Source: Asterias rubens (lineage: Eukaryota; Echinodermata; Asteroidea; Forcipulatida; Asteriidae). From it: a stretch of 64,000 bases of DNA. Each line of letters begins with the position of its first letter. The stretch's first letter is position 1. Below, piece by piece: positions 11,001 to 23,093 of the stretch. The stretch is from NCBI RefSeq assembly GCF_902459465.1, contig NC_047070.1, positions 14,596,156 to 14,660,155 on the forward strand, given 5' to 3'. A program made the position numbers and the translations under genes. The notes beneath the pieces are model-generated. The model was not told the DNA's origin. It did not search any database and saw nothing but the letters and a program-made list of their open reading frames with translations.

Positions 11001-14000
11001 TATTCGCTCAGCCACGGCACCCCATGTGGTAAAGAAGGGGTTAACTGGCCACCTAGATTTCATCATAGCATATATTTTGTTCTGTAAAACTGTACCTATT
11101 TCTATATCAATCTTGCAGCTGATGATATGGGGCTCGGCAAGACCCTAACAATGATCTCACTGACTCTAAGGCAGAAGCAGCAGGCTGCTCTACAGGACAA
11201 ACCAGAAACGGATTCTAAACCAAAAGGTAAGATATCCTATTGTTATCGTTTATCCTTAAATCATGTGAATGACACAAGGATTTTGAGCATCAAGCCATGT
11301 GTTCTTGTGGATTTTCCCCCGCCAAATTTGAGCCCTGCTACCACGAAAGATACATTTATGACAATGTGTTACTTAAAATTCATGTGGCAAGTAAACACAC
11401 AGATCAGTGCACTTCTGTAGATTGTTATTAGCTGGGATCTATGGGAGATCAGTGAGTTTATTTTACTGAATGGATTTCCCAGGATAAACAAGAAACAAAT
11501 ATATAAATAAATAACCTGTCAGGTGAGCACTGCCCAGCCACAACCATGGGTCTTTTTTTTGTTAACAAAGACACCAAATGAGCAAATGATATATTTTGAG
11601 TTACTCTCTGCAGATGTATTTAACTCAACACTTGTTGTTTATCATTGACACTGCAATTGTTAATTCAGATATAAATAACATTGAGAAAACTGCTGTATTG
11701 GTGGTTTTCTAACTGTTGTTTATAAAATGGACACGAACAGATGTGTACCGATATCAAAACAAAAAATCTCAAGCTCATTTTTGTTTGAACTCTGCAGACC
11801 AGCAAGGCTTTATTACCTCCCAGGGGACCCTGGTTGTGTGCCCCGCCTCTCTAATGCTACAGTGGAACAACGAGGTGGATAGACGCTGTGCACCAGGCTC
11901 TCTAAAGCTGTGTCTTTACCACGGAGCCAACCGCGAGAGAAACCCCAAGAAGTTAGCCAAGTATGACATGGTGTTCACTACTTATAATATCGTCAGTAAA
12001 GAGCTGTCGTTCCTCTCGGCTAAGGATAAGGGTGAACACCCAGTAGAGGTAAGCCTTTTTCAGCTATTCAAGATTTTCTCATCAAAACTGAATCTGAATT
12101 ATATAGTCCGCAAAGCATCCTAGTGGAAACATCACACCAATTTTTTTTCTGGACAAGACAAAGAAGAATTTCAGTTTTAGACGTGGAGGAAAACTTATAT
12201 AGGGAAAAGCTTTGCAACCAGGTAGGGACTAAAAGAACCAATCCACATGTAAGGCTCCAGTCTGGGCTTGAACCAGGGTCCACAGAGTTGAAAAGGCAGG
12301 GGTAAGACACCAACTGAGCCAACCTGACTGCCCAAAGGTTACTAATGGCTTTGAAATGGGTTCGAATCACAGTCATGACACTTTGTGTCGTTCAGCTATA
12401 ATTGCTTCTCTTCACCCAAATGGGTACATATGAGGGCAGAGATGATAGCACAGGCTGTATACTCTGATATGGTTTAAGGAATGAAATAAACGGCCCAGCA
12501 TGAGTAACAACGTATGAGCATCACTGAGTGATGAAATGTTCAATATTATTATTATCATTCCCCTTTATAGGACTTGCCGTCTGGCGGAGATCAGCCCATG
12601 CTCCTAAAGATCTGCTGGGAGCGTATCATCCTAGATGAAGCACACAGCATCAAGAATCATAAGAGTCAGACAGCCATGGCGATATGCCGTCTACGCGCCA
12701 GAGCCCGCTGGGCGGTGACGGGCACACCCATACAGAACAACCTACAAGACATGTTTTCCCTGCTGAGGTTGGTCAAGGTTTTGCTTCTGAACTCCAAATG
12801 TTCCCTGAACTAATCGAAACGCTACCCCTAACTCTGACCATGTGAAGCAAATTTCGACCTCACATGGCTTGATTTGCAGGAATTGAGCACAGCTCAACTG
12901 TTACGGTTTAATCGTTGCGAGTTTGTGACGTCAAATCTGTATTGCAAGTACAAACCGGGCTTAACCCTCACTCTAACACTAACCTGGGAGCTTGAGGGTT
13001 TGGAGCTAGACTTACAAAGCTTTGCAGTAAAATGCAATTTATTTATTTTATTTTTTTGCAAAAAGAGCAATGATAACCCTAACCTATTAATGTTAAGTCT
13101 AACCTTAACTCCTGTTTCTTCATTTTCTCCTATAGATTCCTGCGATGTTCTCCATTTGACGAGTATCAAGTATGGAAGAGACAGGTGGACAACAACTCAA
13201 GTGAGTGGAACAACGTCAACCTTTCCCTTCTCACAAAAAAACCCTGTTACATTCTTGTTTTATTTACTTATTTTCCTCATAAATTTTATCATGGTAGTTG
13301 AGTTGCTAATGCTGGCCTCTGAACAGATGCTTGCCAGAGTCTATGTAACTTTTGTAGGACAAAAAACACAATGTCCACAGATTTACATTAAACTTACACA
13401 GTTTGAAGATAATGATAGCAGAAAGTTTCCCTGAATATATTACGTGCTGAGGTGTTGTAGTTTTTTGGAAATTAGTAGAACAATGTCAGGAAAATAATTT
13501 TTCGTCTCACGAGACGAAAATTATTTTAATCATTTACAAATGTATTTTCATGACATTGTTTTACTCATTTCTCAAAAACTACAGCACCTCAGTAGGTAAA
13601 ATTTGAAGGGAAGCTTTCTACTATCATTATCTTCAAATCCTGTTAGTTTTTAAATGTAAATCTATGGACATTTTGAAAAGGTACCCAAATCCTTTAAGTA
13701 AGAAAGTGAGTGGTTTAACAATGAAGTCACCAGTATGTCTTTTCCCCTGTAGAATCTGGCAGCAATCGGCTGAATATTCTGGTGAAGAACCTACTACTGA
13801 GACGAACTAAAGACCAGAAGAATGCCGCCACCGGCAAACCACTGGTAAGAACCCTAACTTATTGGCTAGAAAATTATACATTTTTTACCTGGGATCAGGG
13901 CCCAGTTACACAGCTAGCACAGAAATGCAGCGCTTGCACAGTAAGCATAAGCGCAAAGTTCAGCTGTAAGCAGAGCCATGAAATTGGGCTCGGATAGCCT

Positions 14001-17000
14001 GAACATCTTACGCCACACTTCGAGGCTCGTGACTTACGCCATATATTTGCCAGTGAACCCATCTATAATCAACTTTGACCTTGCATCATTTTACATGGCC
14101 CTCATCATTCTGGAGATTCACAGTTAAATCCAATGTACATGTGTATGCATATAAAACCAATACCTGTCCGTATCCTCATCCAGAGGACCAGTCTAGGGCC
14201 CCTGTTGCTTTTACACAATAAATCAATGTTGACTATCTGTTTTTTCCATGTAGGTGGCGCTACCTGATAAGCAAAGCCATGTTCATGAGATTGAGCTGTC
14301 CCCAAATGAGAGACGAGTCTATGATAAAGTCTTTGGTGATTCAAAGTAAGCAGTGATAGTGCTTTATAATGATTACATAATAAGAATACTAATAAAATAG
14401 TGCTTTATAATGATTACATAATAAGAATACTAATAATAATAATAATATGATTACATAATAAGAATACTAATAAAATAGTGCTTTATAATGATTACATAAT
14501 AAGAATACTACTAATAATAATAATATGATTACATAATAAGAATACTAATAATATAGTGCTTTATAATGATTACATAATAAGAATACTAATAATATAGAAA
14601 TTTGTAAAGCGCCTAATGCAAAAGCATCGAGGCACATAAAGAGAACAACAAAATATACAATGAGTTAAAGATACAACACAAGTAAGCAGATTTCAAATAA
14701 GCAGCTTCAAACAAATGAGTTTTTAACAGAGACTTAAAACAGTTAAGAACTACTCTGGTGAACATGTACAGGGAGACTATACCAAAGAAATGGAGCAGCG
14801 TAAGGAAATTATCATTCACTAAAAGAAATGGAAGAAGCTTTTGTAGTTGTAGTTGTGGTAGGCAAAGATTGTTGAAATGAACGAAAGTCCGATGAGTCAG
14901 TCCTTTGAATTATCACATAACTTTATAATGTATCTGTTTTGTGTGGTGTTTTCTATCCATAGATCTAAGGTGCAAGATTACATTCGCTTCCACGAGGATA
15001 AGGAAAAGGGTCAAGGTTCACACGCTCCAAGCAGAGCACCCTCTTTATTCACCAGCGCAGGTGGGGCCTCTACGGGCGGGGCCGCTGGTGGTAGCGGAAC
15101 CATGCGAATGGGCGGAGCTGCAGGCGGAGTCATGAGTGGTAGTCATATACTTGTGTCGCTGCTCCGACTGAGACAGTGCTGTGGTCACCTTAGTCTTCTT
15201 AAAGAGGTACAGTAAGCCGTTAGTAGGCGCGTGTAAAAATGCATGCATTTCGTCGCAATACATTTAAAATGAAACATGTTTTTATGTGGTCAGCCTAAAC
15301 TGCGCAGTTAGACGTATAACAAGATCGAAAACGAATGAAAGGGGTGCAGTTGCTCTATGACTTGATTTGTCTTTTGACAGCACGCTTTGCGCAGTCTTAA
15401 AACACAGAACCAATCAACTACAGGACTAAAATATCCAATATATTTTGATACTTTCAAGTCAAACTTTCAGGAGTTACGATCGAGTAAGGCATTCTTGGAA
15501 AGAAGGAAAATGGTGCACCGAGATCGTACACCACTGGAATGATAGGTTGTTATACAATTGAAGAGGTACCTCAAACCCTTACTTTCTTTTCAGGCGGTAA
15601 ACACGGAGAGGTTTTCATGAATTGATGATGTACCTCCCCTCAATGAGAGGTTTTTATGAATTGATGAGGAACCTCAAAATCTTCTTTACAGGCAGTAGAC
15701 ACAGATAGCTGTGAACCAGAAGGTATCGATCTAGATCTGGTTGGTCAGATGAAGGAAATGAACATTGAGGAGGAAGAGGAGGCAGGGGAAGGTCCCAGTG
15801 GAGGAGGGGTTGAATCGGCAACCAAGACGTCCATCTTCGACAAGAAAGTGGCAAGCACAAAGGTGAGGCTTTGCCGATGGATAGGGTTCTGCTATAACTC
15901 CGCTGCCTTTTTCTCAAAACAAAATAGCATGAGGCCCCAATTTCATACAGCTGTTTTAAGTACAAAAGGTAGCTAAGCACAACAAAAACGCTTACCAGAG
16001 TAAGGTTACCAGCCAAACTACCATGTCATGTGTACAATCTGTGACTGGTATTCTGCTAGTTTCTGCTCATCAGAAAATTTATGCGGTCTCCCTATTTTGT
16101 CAGAAGCCATACAACAGTTAGCTGGCGTGTAGCCAGGGATCACACCGAAATGTACAACAGTTCATACTTTCAACCAACCAACATCAATGTTTTTAAACGT
16201 TTTCCTTCTTTCAAAAACCCAGATACAAACTGTCCTGTCAGCTCTTAAGGAAATCCGTCGTGACAGCCCGCCTGGTCGTCCCATGAAGAGCGTGGTCATC
16301 TCTCAGTGGACTAAGATGCTAGACATCATGGCTGATCATCTGACTAGGGCCGGCTATCGGTTCTGGAGCATTCGTGGCGATATCCCGCCGAAGAAACGGG
16401 GAGAGGCCCTGGAGGATTTCAACAGCAACCCGCGGGGGCCAGAGATCATGCTGGTATCACTGAGGGCCGGTGGGGTCGGTTTGAATCTCATCGGGGGAAA
16501 CCACTTGTTTCTTTTGGACATGCATTGGTAAGACCCCCAAACAAATATTTTAATAATTAATGCTGGCCTGGAAACAACATGCAGGTCACAAAGGCCATGT
16601 CCTCCAATCCATTGCCCCTGGTCTTGGCCTTGGTGCCCCGTCAAAAGATTCACATTGACTATAAGATTTTACAATTGAAGTGCCCTTTGCAAAATAAATA
16701 CAATACCAATTTGAAATTCAAAACATCCAGTGCCCCTCCCCTGGCATTCGTTTAAATATGAATTGAAGAGACAGGGAAAATAAGTAAAATTCACTCATGT
16801 AAGCATAGCAGCAAGTTTTGTAAAAAAGGCATTCCTGCACTTGCCACCGGGGAGAATATTCACACAGTAGTGCGCTCCTAATTCTTGGTTTTCTACGTTT
16901 CCCAAGTTCAGCCACATTACTTTTCCTGTCATTGGCCGGCGATACACTCTATACCATCCGACTGATGTACAGTTTTTTAATAAGTATACAATCCAGTCAC

Positions 17001-18340
17001 ACTGCCACAACGTTTTCTCCTGTCAGGAACCCTGCATTAGAGGACCAGGCCTGCGACCGTGTCTACCGCGTTGGCCAGAAGAACAATGTCTCCATCCATA
17101 AGTTTGTCTGCATAGACACCATCGAGATGAGGATACGAGAATTGCAGAAGGCCAAGTCCAAGCTGGCCACGGATGTGCTCTCAGGGTATGTTTGTCTGTT
17201 TGTCTGTCTGTACTTCAAAATCGATCATTACATGGCTGAATATGGCAGTGTCGTGGCCGAGCAGTTAAGAGCACCGAATTCAAACTCTGGTGTTTCTGAT
17301 CAGCAGCGTGTGGGTTCGAATCCCCAGCCATGACACTTGTGTCCTTAAGCAAGACACTTAACCATTGCTTCGTCCTTCGGATGGGAAGTAAAGCCGTTGG
17401 TCCCATGTGTTGTGTAACGCATGTAAAAGAACTCAGTGCACTTTTCGAAAAGAGAAGGGGTTCCTGGCTGTGGCTGCTGTATGCGCCGTAGCACCTTGTA
17501 AACCCTTATAAGGTGCTAAATAATTGGGTCTCAAAATTCATCACTGCAATTACCTATCTTTCTGAAAGTTTGTATATATACTCAGCGCCTCGAGTTCCTT
17601 GTTTGGTAGATAAGTGCGCTATATAAGACTTCGATATTAGCGAGCATGAATGAACAGTCGCAAAACATGATATCCGAATGTCCTCCAAATTCTACCAAAT
17701 GCAATTATCACAAACTGCACATTACTTTTATCAGTAAAGTGAGTTTTGCTCTGTAGTGCTTTGGGCTACAAAACAATTCCACAACTAACTGTTTGTGATA
17801 AGTGTTGTAGCCACGATGGGCGGTGCTGGTTCATTTGAGACACAGCTATTTATAACGAGTATCAAATTACAATGAGAAAAAAAAACAGTCAAAGGGCCCT
17901 TCAACTTATTGCATGGCCCAAACACAAACAGTGGCAAATTTGCCCGCCCTTGGTGGACTTCGAAGACATATTTGATTTATTGTCGACCACTAAAATTGGT
18001 TCTAGCTACAACCCTGTTTGCGATATGCCAGTTCCCATGCAAAGCATAAAAATTTTACTACTTAGTCCAATCGAACCAAACAAAATATGCAGTTGAATTT
18101 CGAAGGGTACGAAATGGTCAGACACGCCTTTTTACTTTGCTTACAGTCATTAAAGCAATGGTTATAAAATAAAAAATTTGCACAGCACGTCAGTTTATGA
18201 ATTTTGCTCGTGAGATTTTCTTTCGGCAATCGTTTGTTTATCCTAACAGATATTTTTTTTGTTTCTTCCAAAACAGAGCTCGATCCCAGAGTAAGAAGCT
18301 CACCCTAGCCGATCTACGATATCTCTTTGGCGTCAACTAA
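5091..18340 (+). CDS. TTF2: Transcription termination factor 2 (SNF2-family ATPase), complete
   Basis: Twenty coding exons: 5091-5118, 6035-6146, 6705-6791, 7188-7269, 7482-8408, 8618-8744, 9217-9318, 9894-9993, 10638-10777, 11119-11226, 11798-12048, 12571-12767, 13136-13200, 13753-13844, 14254-14345, 14963-15206, 15692-15862, 16223-16527, 17027-17185, 18277-18340. Total 3453 nt, 1150 aa (human about 1162), with every junction GT/AG and in phase. Residues 1-103 form the GRF-type zinc-finger region ([15 protein letters not shown], then [17 protein letters not shown] and GWCGS). Residues 104-412 are a Ser-rich disordered linker. The SNF2 core follows: motif I DDMGLGKT (Lys576), Ia [18 protein letters not shown] (710-713), [41 protein letters not shown] (Arg1088, Arg1091). 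The C-terminus [14 protein letters not shown] matches the human end. Known role: ATP-dependent release of RNA polymerase II and transcript from DNA. All catalytic motifs are intact. Confidence 0.96.
5297..5434. mobile_element. GGCGCCACCACTTTTTCA foldback element, copy 2 (TTF2 intron 1)
   Basis: Left arm TATGGCGCCACCACTTTTTC, right arm GAAAAAGTGGTGGCGCCATA, with the same GATATCTCATTGAGG centre as the other copies. Confidence 0.8.
5454..5475. repeat. ATT microsatellite
   Basis: Uninterrupted ATT repeats in TTF2 intron 1. A poly-G run follows at about 5692-5704. Confidence 0.85.
6398..6700 (+). repeat. 151-bp tandem duplication ending at the TTF2 exon 3 acceptor
   Basis: TTTAAAAAGTGAAATATGGA starts at 6398 and again at 6549, and the two units are almost identical through TTTGTTTTT(T/C)GTTTAT. 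The second unit abuts the TATTCAG acceptor at 6698-6704, so the polypyrimidine and branch region of exon 3 is duplicated upstream. Confidence 0.9.
6917..7062 (+). repeat. CAGGCCTG-family element (TTF2 intron 3)
   Basis: Begins CAGGCCTGATACTTCATGGA and runs through GTGCCTTTGAAATGCTC and GGGTGCCCTTTACCAAGGAG; the right end is truncated. Confidence 0.75.
8785..8890 (+). repeat. tRNA-derived SINE head (TTF2 intron 6)
   Basis: TCGTGGCCGAGTGGTCTAG resembles a tRNA A box and GGGTTTGAATCCTGGTC a B box, followed by a diverged SINE body. Same family as 17250-17640 and 63337-63690. Confidence 0.7.
10309..10458. mobile_element. TTAGGACTAGTC foldback element, copy 1 (TTF2 intron 8)
   Basis: Left end GGGTTTCACAAAGAGTTAAG, right end TAGCTCTTTGTGAAATCGAC, with several internal TAGGACTAGTCCTA palindromes. 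Two more copies lie back to back at 42707-43032. Confidence 0.8.
12150..12540. repeat. Two SINE fragments (TTF2 intron 11)
   Basis: 12150-12335 matches 59630-59795 (ACCAATCCACATGTAAGGCT, then GGGCTTGAACCAGGGTC as an inverted B box). 12360-12540 is the GGGTTCGAATCACAGTCATG family with the AAATGGGTACATATGAGGGC body also seen at 63470-63600. Confidence 0.65.
13366..13680. mobile_element. ~315-bp foldback element (TTF2 intron 13)
   Basis: Left arm ACAATGTCCACAGATTTACA ... GAAGATAATGATAGCAGAAA; right arm TTTCTACTATCATTATCTTC ... TGTAAATCTATGGACATTTT. The centre is TTTTCGTCTCACGAGACGAA. The arms pair over most of their length. Confidence 0.75.
14352..14597 (+). repeat. AT-rich minisatellite (TTF2 intron 15)
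   Basis: About five units built around TGATTACATAATAAGAATAC, alternating with AGTGCTTTATAA and AATAATAAT stretches. Confidence 0.9.
15930..16140. mobile_element. CCCAATTTCATA foldback-family element (TTF2 intron 17)
   Basis: GCCCCAATTTCATACAGCTG, then AGCTAAGCACAACAAAAACG, and ACTGGTATTCTGCTAGTTTC. Relatives lie at 40795-40990, 43030-43230 and 61320-61500, with partial copies near 1980, 13900, 25060, 28855 and 35840. Confidence 0.65.
16560..16740 (-). repeat. CAGGCCTG-related element, variant subfamily (TTF2 intron 18)
   Basis: GCTGGCCTGGAAACAACATG then TTGCCCCTGGTCTTGGCCTT and AGTGCCCTTTGCAAAATAAA. It belongs to a sister subfamily with GGCCTGGAAT ends, also seen at 33269-33411 and 58860-58957. 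Confidence 0.6.
17250..17640 (+). repeat. tRNA-derived SINE, near full length (TTF2 intron 19)
   Basis: A box-like TCGTGGCCGAGCAGTTAAGA, B box GGGTTCGAATCCCCAGCC, then the body CCTTAAGCAAGACACTTAAC and CACCTTGTAAACCCTTATAA and the tail TAAGTGCGCTATATAAGACT. A 3' part of the same family is at 21431-21755. Confidence 0.8.
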
Positions 18341-18725
18341 ATTCTAAAAGTAAATAAAAAAACGCAACAAGCATCGACACGCTCGACGAAGACAAGACAC
18401 CATTTGGGACAATCAAAGAAGTAACTTCATTTATAACAACATTTTACTTTCGTTTTGTCAGCATTTATTTTTGTATGGTACAATTTATATTATAAGTGGA
18501 TCATCGGTATTGGAGCAATTTTTACAGCCGTAATAATGTAGGCTTTGCAGTCATTTATTTTGGATTAATAATTTGCTTCTTTTTGTTATACCACATCGAT
18601 TTAGTTTTAGTGGAAGTCTGAATATTATTATCAATAATATTTACAACAAATTGTAAACTTTTTTCAAAGAAAATAAATCGACCGAATGGACAAGAAAAAT
18701 AAAATAAAGTATTTGTTCTAAATGT
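18341..18725 (+). other. TTF2: Probable TTF2 3' UTR with candidate polyadenylation signals
   Basis: AT-rich sequence after the TAA at 18338-18340. AATAAA hexamers occur at 18353-18358 (probably too close to the stop), 18672-18677, 18698-18703 and 18703-18708. The cluster near 18.67-18.71 kb is the likeliest 3' end. This is inferred from hexamers only. Confidence 0.45.
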
Positions 18726-18951
18726 ATTCTAAACATTTACTGACCACCAACAATTTTTCAAAATATAAAAATAAAATGTAGGTCTCAAATACAAGAAAAT
18801 CAAATACTACAAATACTACGAGAAATAAAACTAACTTGAAAGGAGTCAATAGGCATTATGGTTGATTTAAAATGATTGGTTTCTTTTTCTGGGAACTTTC
18901 TGTGGAAGCAGAGGATTGACGGCTCTGTAATTATTTATTAGATTTAACTAT

Positions 18952-19337
18952 TTGAAGACACTGGACACTATTGGTAAATGTCAAAGACCAGTCTTCTCAC
19001 TTGGTGTATCTCAACATATGCATAAAATAACACACCTGTGAAAATTTGAGCTCAATTGGTCGTCGAAGTTATGGGATAATAATGAAAGAAAAAACACCCT
19101 TGTCACACGAAGTTGTGTGCGTTTAGATGGTTGATTTCGAGACCTCAAATTCTAAATCTGAGGTCTCGAGATCAAACACGTGAAAAATTACTTCTTTCTC
19201 GAAAACTATGTCACTTCAGAGCGAGCCGTTTCTCACAATGTTTTATACCATCAACCTCTCCCCATTACTCGTCACCAAGTAATTTTCTATGCTAATAATT
19301 ATTTTGAGTAATTACCAAAAGTGTTCACTGCATTTAA
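18952..19337 (-). mobile_element. TTAA-flanked MITE, copy 3 (inverted)
   Basis: Left end TTGAAGACACTGGACACTAT (one TTAA mutated to TTGA), right end AAAGTGTTCACTGCATTTAA. The internal GAGACCTCA...TGAGGTCTC hairpin is present. Confidence 0.8.
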
Positions 19338-20388
19338 ACAGTATTTGGTACAATGAATCTACACTATATAGAATATAGATTTTTTTTTTTCAAGGACTTA
19401 AAAACTAAAGAATGTGCCTTGACGTACGTTTTAAAGTAATACTATTCTATTTGAAGTAAACTTTTTGCATTGTTTGGAGTTGGTAAAACTATGTAGCACT
19501 TAAAACATTAGAGGCAGTTTGTTTTTTGTACATATACGATATAATGTTGAATAATGCAGAGGTAAAAGACTTTAAATAAAAAGCAGGAAATCTGCTTGAA
19601 AATTTACTGTTAAGAGTGATACATTTTGTATTTTGTTAAGGAACAGAAATTTCAGTCCATAGCGAAACTTTGCAATTCCAGTAAACACCTGAACTATACC
19701 ATTGGTTCAGTCCCACTTACAACTTGAATTCATTTCATAAAATTGGTTTGATGTGTTTTGAAGCTTCTTGTTACTGGCGTTTACTAGAGGTGTATCTTCC
19801 ACAAAAGTCCTTATTTGTCAAAGATAAACTCAATCATTTTTCTCTTTGAGAACCATTTCAGATATAAGGCCATTTTGATTGTTACAAATATTAAACACTG
19901 CTTACTCAGTGGTCAGACCAATGAACAAAGCTAAAATATGTTTCTGGTTGGGGTCGCCAAAACGAGCCCCAATGTAAATTTCCATTGTAGGTCCCAGCAC
20001 ACTTTTGAACAGCCCCCCAATAGACACAAAAAGTAACGGTGTTCATTTTGAATGAACCAGCTTTTGTGTAAAGCAACTATACATCTAGTACACTCGACAC
20101 ATTCGGGGGATTTTTTTAAACGATAATTTAAATCAGCACAAAAAAATAATACACTCTAGGTCGTGATCAAAAAAATATTGCGACATATCCACTTGCCCAA
20201 TGCAAAGGAGGGGGAAAAAATCCCACATGAATTATTTACAAACCGTAGTAATTTAAATAAACTTAAATTCTTTAGTGTATTCTATCAACAATTTATAGTG
20301 TAGCTTTTTTATGTACATAGAAAGTTTTTTGTTAAACACAAATACAGAGGAGCTGTGGGAATGAATGGGAGACTTTGGAACACTAGCT

Positions 20389-20491
20389 GGCAGCAGACTT
20401 ACATCTACCAGGTTAAATCCAATTGCTTACGTAGTTCTGAGCATGCACGCATTTCTGCGAACCATGGATTTACCTGGTAAAGTCTGCTGCC
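20389..20491. mobile_element. ~103-bp inverted-repeat element
   Basis: GGCAGCAGACTTACATCTAC at the left and its imperfect complement GGTAAAGTCTGCTGCC at the right; ACCAGGTTAAATCCA pairs with TGGATTTACCTGGT. Confidence 0.7.
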
Positions 20492-21430
20492 ACATACATG
20501 TAGTATCCCCTAAAGTATCCCATTTAGAGAATTAACATTACAATTGAACCCCAGCCCCCCCCCCCCCCACAACTTATTTCCCTACCTGACTAGCCCCAAG
20601 TAGTCTCCTAGTTTGAGACTTCCTGCTTGAACTTAGTCTTGAGATCAAGTCAATAATTGTTAAGCGCGGTGTAGTTACGGGGATGGTACACATATCCTCG
20701 ATCCCGGTATGTGTGTGAGTCAGTCACAATTACTGCGGACCTTGCCACGCGCTACCTACGACCGTTGCATGATCGATAATCGCACTGAGACTGTTGCACG
20801 GACAGCAGAATGTGTGTTTGGGGCAGCGCTAACGACTTGTCATCAAGTCTAGCGTTAAGTTACTATAAGGCTTTGTAAATATATACGTTTATTTACATAT
20901 GTAACATTGAAGCTCGTGGCGTACACGGTATATCCAACACTATAAAGCACAAGCAAAGATTTTATGTAGAGAGTAAGGTTGTGTCTTAAAAAGACACATT
21001 CAAGTTACTGAGCAAGAGAGTGCTTTTATTCTTGATAGGTATTTCTCTCTATTTTTGTAGGGATCATGGCTCTGGCCAGGCTTCGAGTACAATTAAGTTG
21101 GAAGGAATTATGTCCCAGAGCTCTGTGCAAGTATTGTTCGGTAATATTGTAAATTCTTAGGGCTAGTTCCAAGCGGAGAAAAAAATAGACCAATTTTTAA
21201 AAGAAAGAAACAAAAATGTAAGAGGAAAATACAGGTAAAATACGACCAGTCGTTTCACTTCTGTGGGTGAAGAAATTTGAAAGAAACAAAGACGGTTGAT
21301 ATTCAAAGATGAGGAATAAAACAAATTTAAAAAATTGAATCGCACCAATGAGACAAAAATTGTTCGTGTAAATAACCAATTCTGTTGAAATCCCAGAGTA
21401 AGTGTTACTAGAGGACATTTTAGCAGTTAA

Positions 21431-21755
21431 CTGTATGCCTTGTGTCCTTAAGCAAGACACTTAACCTTTGCTTTGTCCTTGAGATGGGACGTAAAGCAGC
21501 GGGTCCCCCATGTGTTGTGTAAACGCATGTAAAAGAACCCACTGCATTTATTGAAAAGAGAAGGGGTTCTCCCCAGTGTTCCTGGATGTGGCTCCTATAT
21601 GCACCGTAGCACCTTGTAAACCATTATAAGGTGCTAAATAAATGGGTCTCAGAATTCATCACTGCAATAACCTATCTGTCTGAAAGTTTGTATATACTCA
21701 GCGCCTTGAGTACCTTGTTTGGTAGATACGTGCACTATATAAGACTTTGATATTA
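21431..21755 (+). repeat. SINE body and tail (head missing)
   Basis: TGTCCTTAAGCAAGACACTT through CACCTTGTAAACCATTATAA to ACTATATAAGACTTTGATAT is nearly collinear with 17333-17638, but the tRNA-like head is absent. Confidence 0.8.
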
Positions 21756-23093
21756 TAAGAACCTCTGACCCGATGACCTCTGACCCAATTGGTCCTGACC
21801 CAATGGACTACATTTTTGTGAATGATTGTTCTATAACAAGGACCCTAATATTGTTCAAGCTCATAATTTTTTGTTGATATATTACTATTTTTCTTTTAGT
21901 AATAATAGAAAAGTCCTGATAAACGTAAACCAATAAATACTATTGCAATGGAAGTTGCGAGGTAGGACTGAAAAGTTTATGAAGGACTGAAGTTACTGGA
22001 TTTTTCTGGTGGGGTAATTCGTCATGGGAAGAAGAAAAAAATTATCGCAAAACAATTAACTTAGATTGACGGGACAATTAGTCTGGCCCCCTCTATGTAT
22101 TTTTTACTATCATTAGTATCCTAAAGGAATACAGGGATATAGATCAAAATGGCCATAGGATGACAGATTATCTATAATATGAATAAGTTCATGTTTAATA
22201 CTATTAAGATAACTTTTTTCATGTTAACCAGCTGCATTTCAAAATTTATGTTCACAAAACAAAATTAAATATTGTGACAACATTTCAGCATCGGGACTAG
22301 CGACGTACATGTATGCATCTTCCTTCTCCCCACACCTCAGGGTGGACCGATCATTCAGAACTATCAACCCCATAGGTAGTACGACTGAACATGTAAACTA
22401 CATTGTACCTGTGTACTGTGCAGATGCAATTCAAAGAACGACACCAGTTTGCAGGCTGGCATAGCGCATCTATCCTTCAAAACCATACGAATAAAATTCA
22501 TAGGTCAGACAGTAGGAAGGTTAAGATGTAACAACCACCACGCCCAGCGATACACATTAGATGATGTAGACCTAGTAACTACAAGATAGCACAGGCATCG
22601 ATTTCCATGATGCTTTCCTCACTCTTGACAAACATGCTCCTCACAAAATGGTGTGCAAAGTACAGTGCCACGGCACAAAGTGGCATGTCCACACGCGATG
22701 TAACCTTAAAGCAGCGTAAACAATTGTGTATTTCGCTAACATTTATCCCAGATGTTCACACAAACCCTGAGATACCTTTCTCGCGCAAGATTAAGATGTC
22801 CTTACAAACTCAAGACCTAACGAATTTTGCCCTGACGAGACGATACATTCATACAAGCTCAACACTAAAACCGGTGCTCGCCGTACAGACAGGAGACTCT
22901 AAAACGGTAAACGCTATTGCAACCTCCTGCAAGGAGAAAGAGCTCATATTGGTTCGAGGTCAAGCAAGGTCGCTCCTACTGGTTACCCTATAAGAGTGTA
23001 CCCATAATGACCCAATTCAAACCCGCTCTGTGAACACCTCAGTCCAAGCAGAGGGCACACAAGACAGCACCATCGTTAACAGTTTAGATAATT

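Larger units (their letters stand above)
18726..23093. other. Convergent intergenic region and LST2 3' UTR
   Basis: This stretch separates two convergent genes. It holds an inverted TTAA-type element (18952-19337), a small inverted-repeat element (20389-20491), a poly-C run near 20557-20569 and a SINE 3' part (21431-21755). TTTATT on the plus strand near 20.89 and 21.02 kb gives minus-strand AATAAA candidates for LST2. The 128-codon open frame at 22607-22993 (+) has no recognisable domain and lies opposite the likely LST2 3' UTR, so I do not call it a gene. Confidence 0.5.

Noticed and set aside
12874..13434. 186-codon open frame overlapping TTF2 exon 13
   Set aside because: The real exon (13136-13200) is read in a different frame; the remainder is intronic, including the repeat LTLTLTLT.
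22607..22993. 128-codon open frame on the plus strand
   Set aside because: No recognisable domain and no convincing splice or promoter context; it lies just past the LST2 stop codon, opposite its likely 3' UTR.
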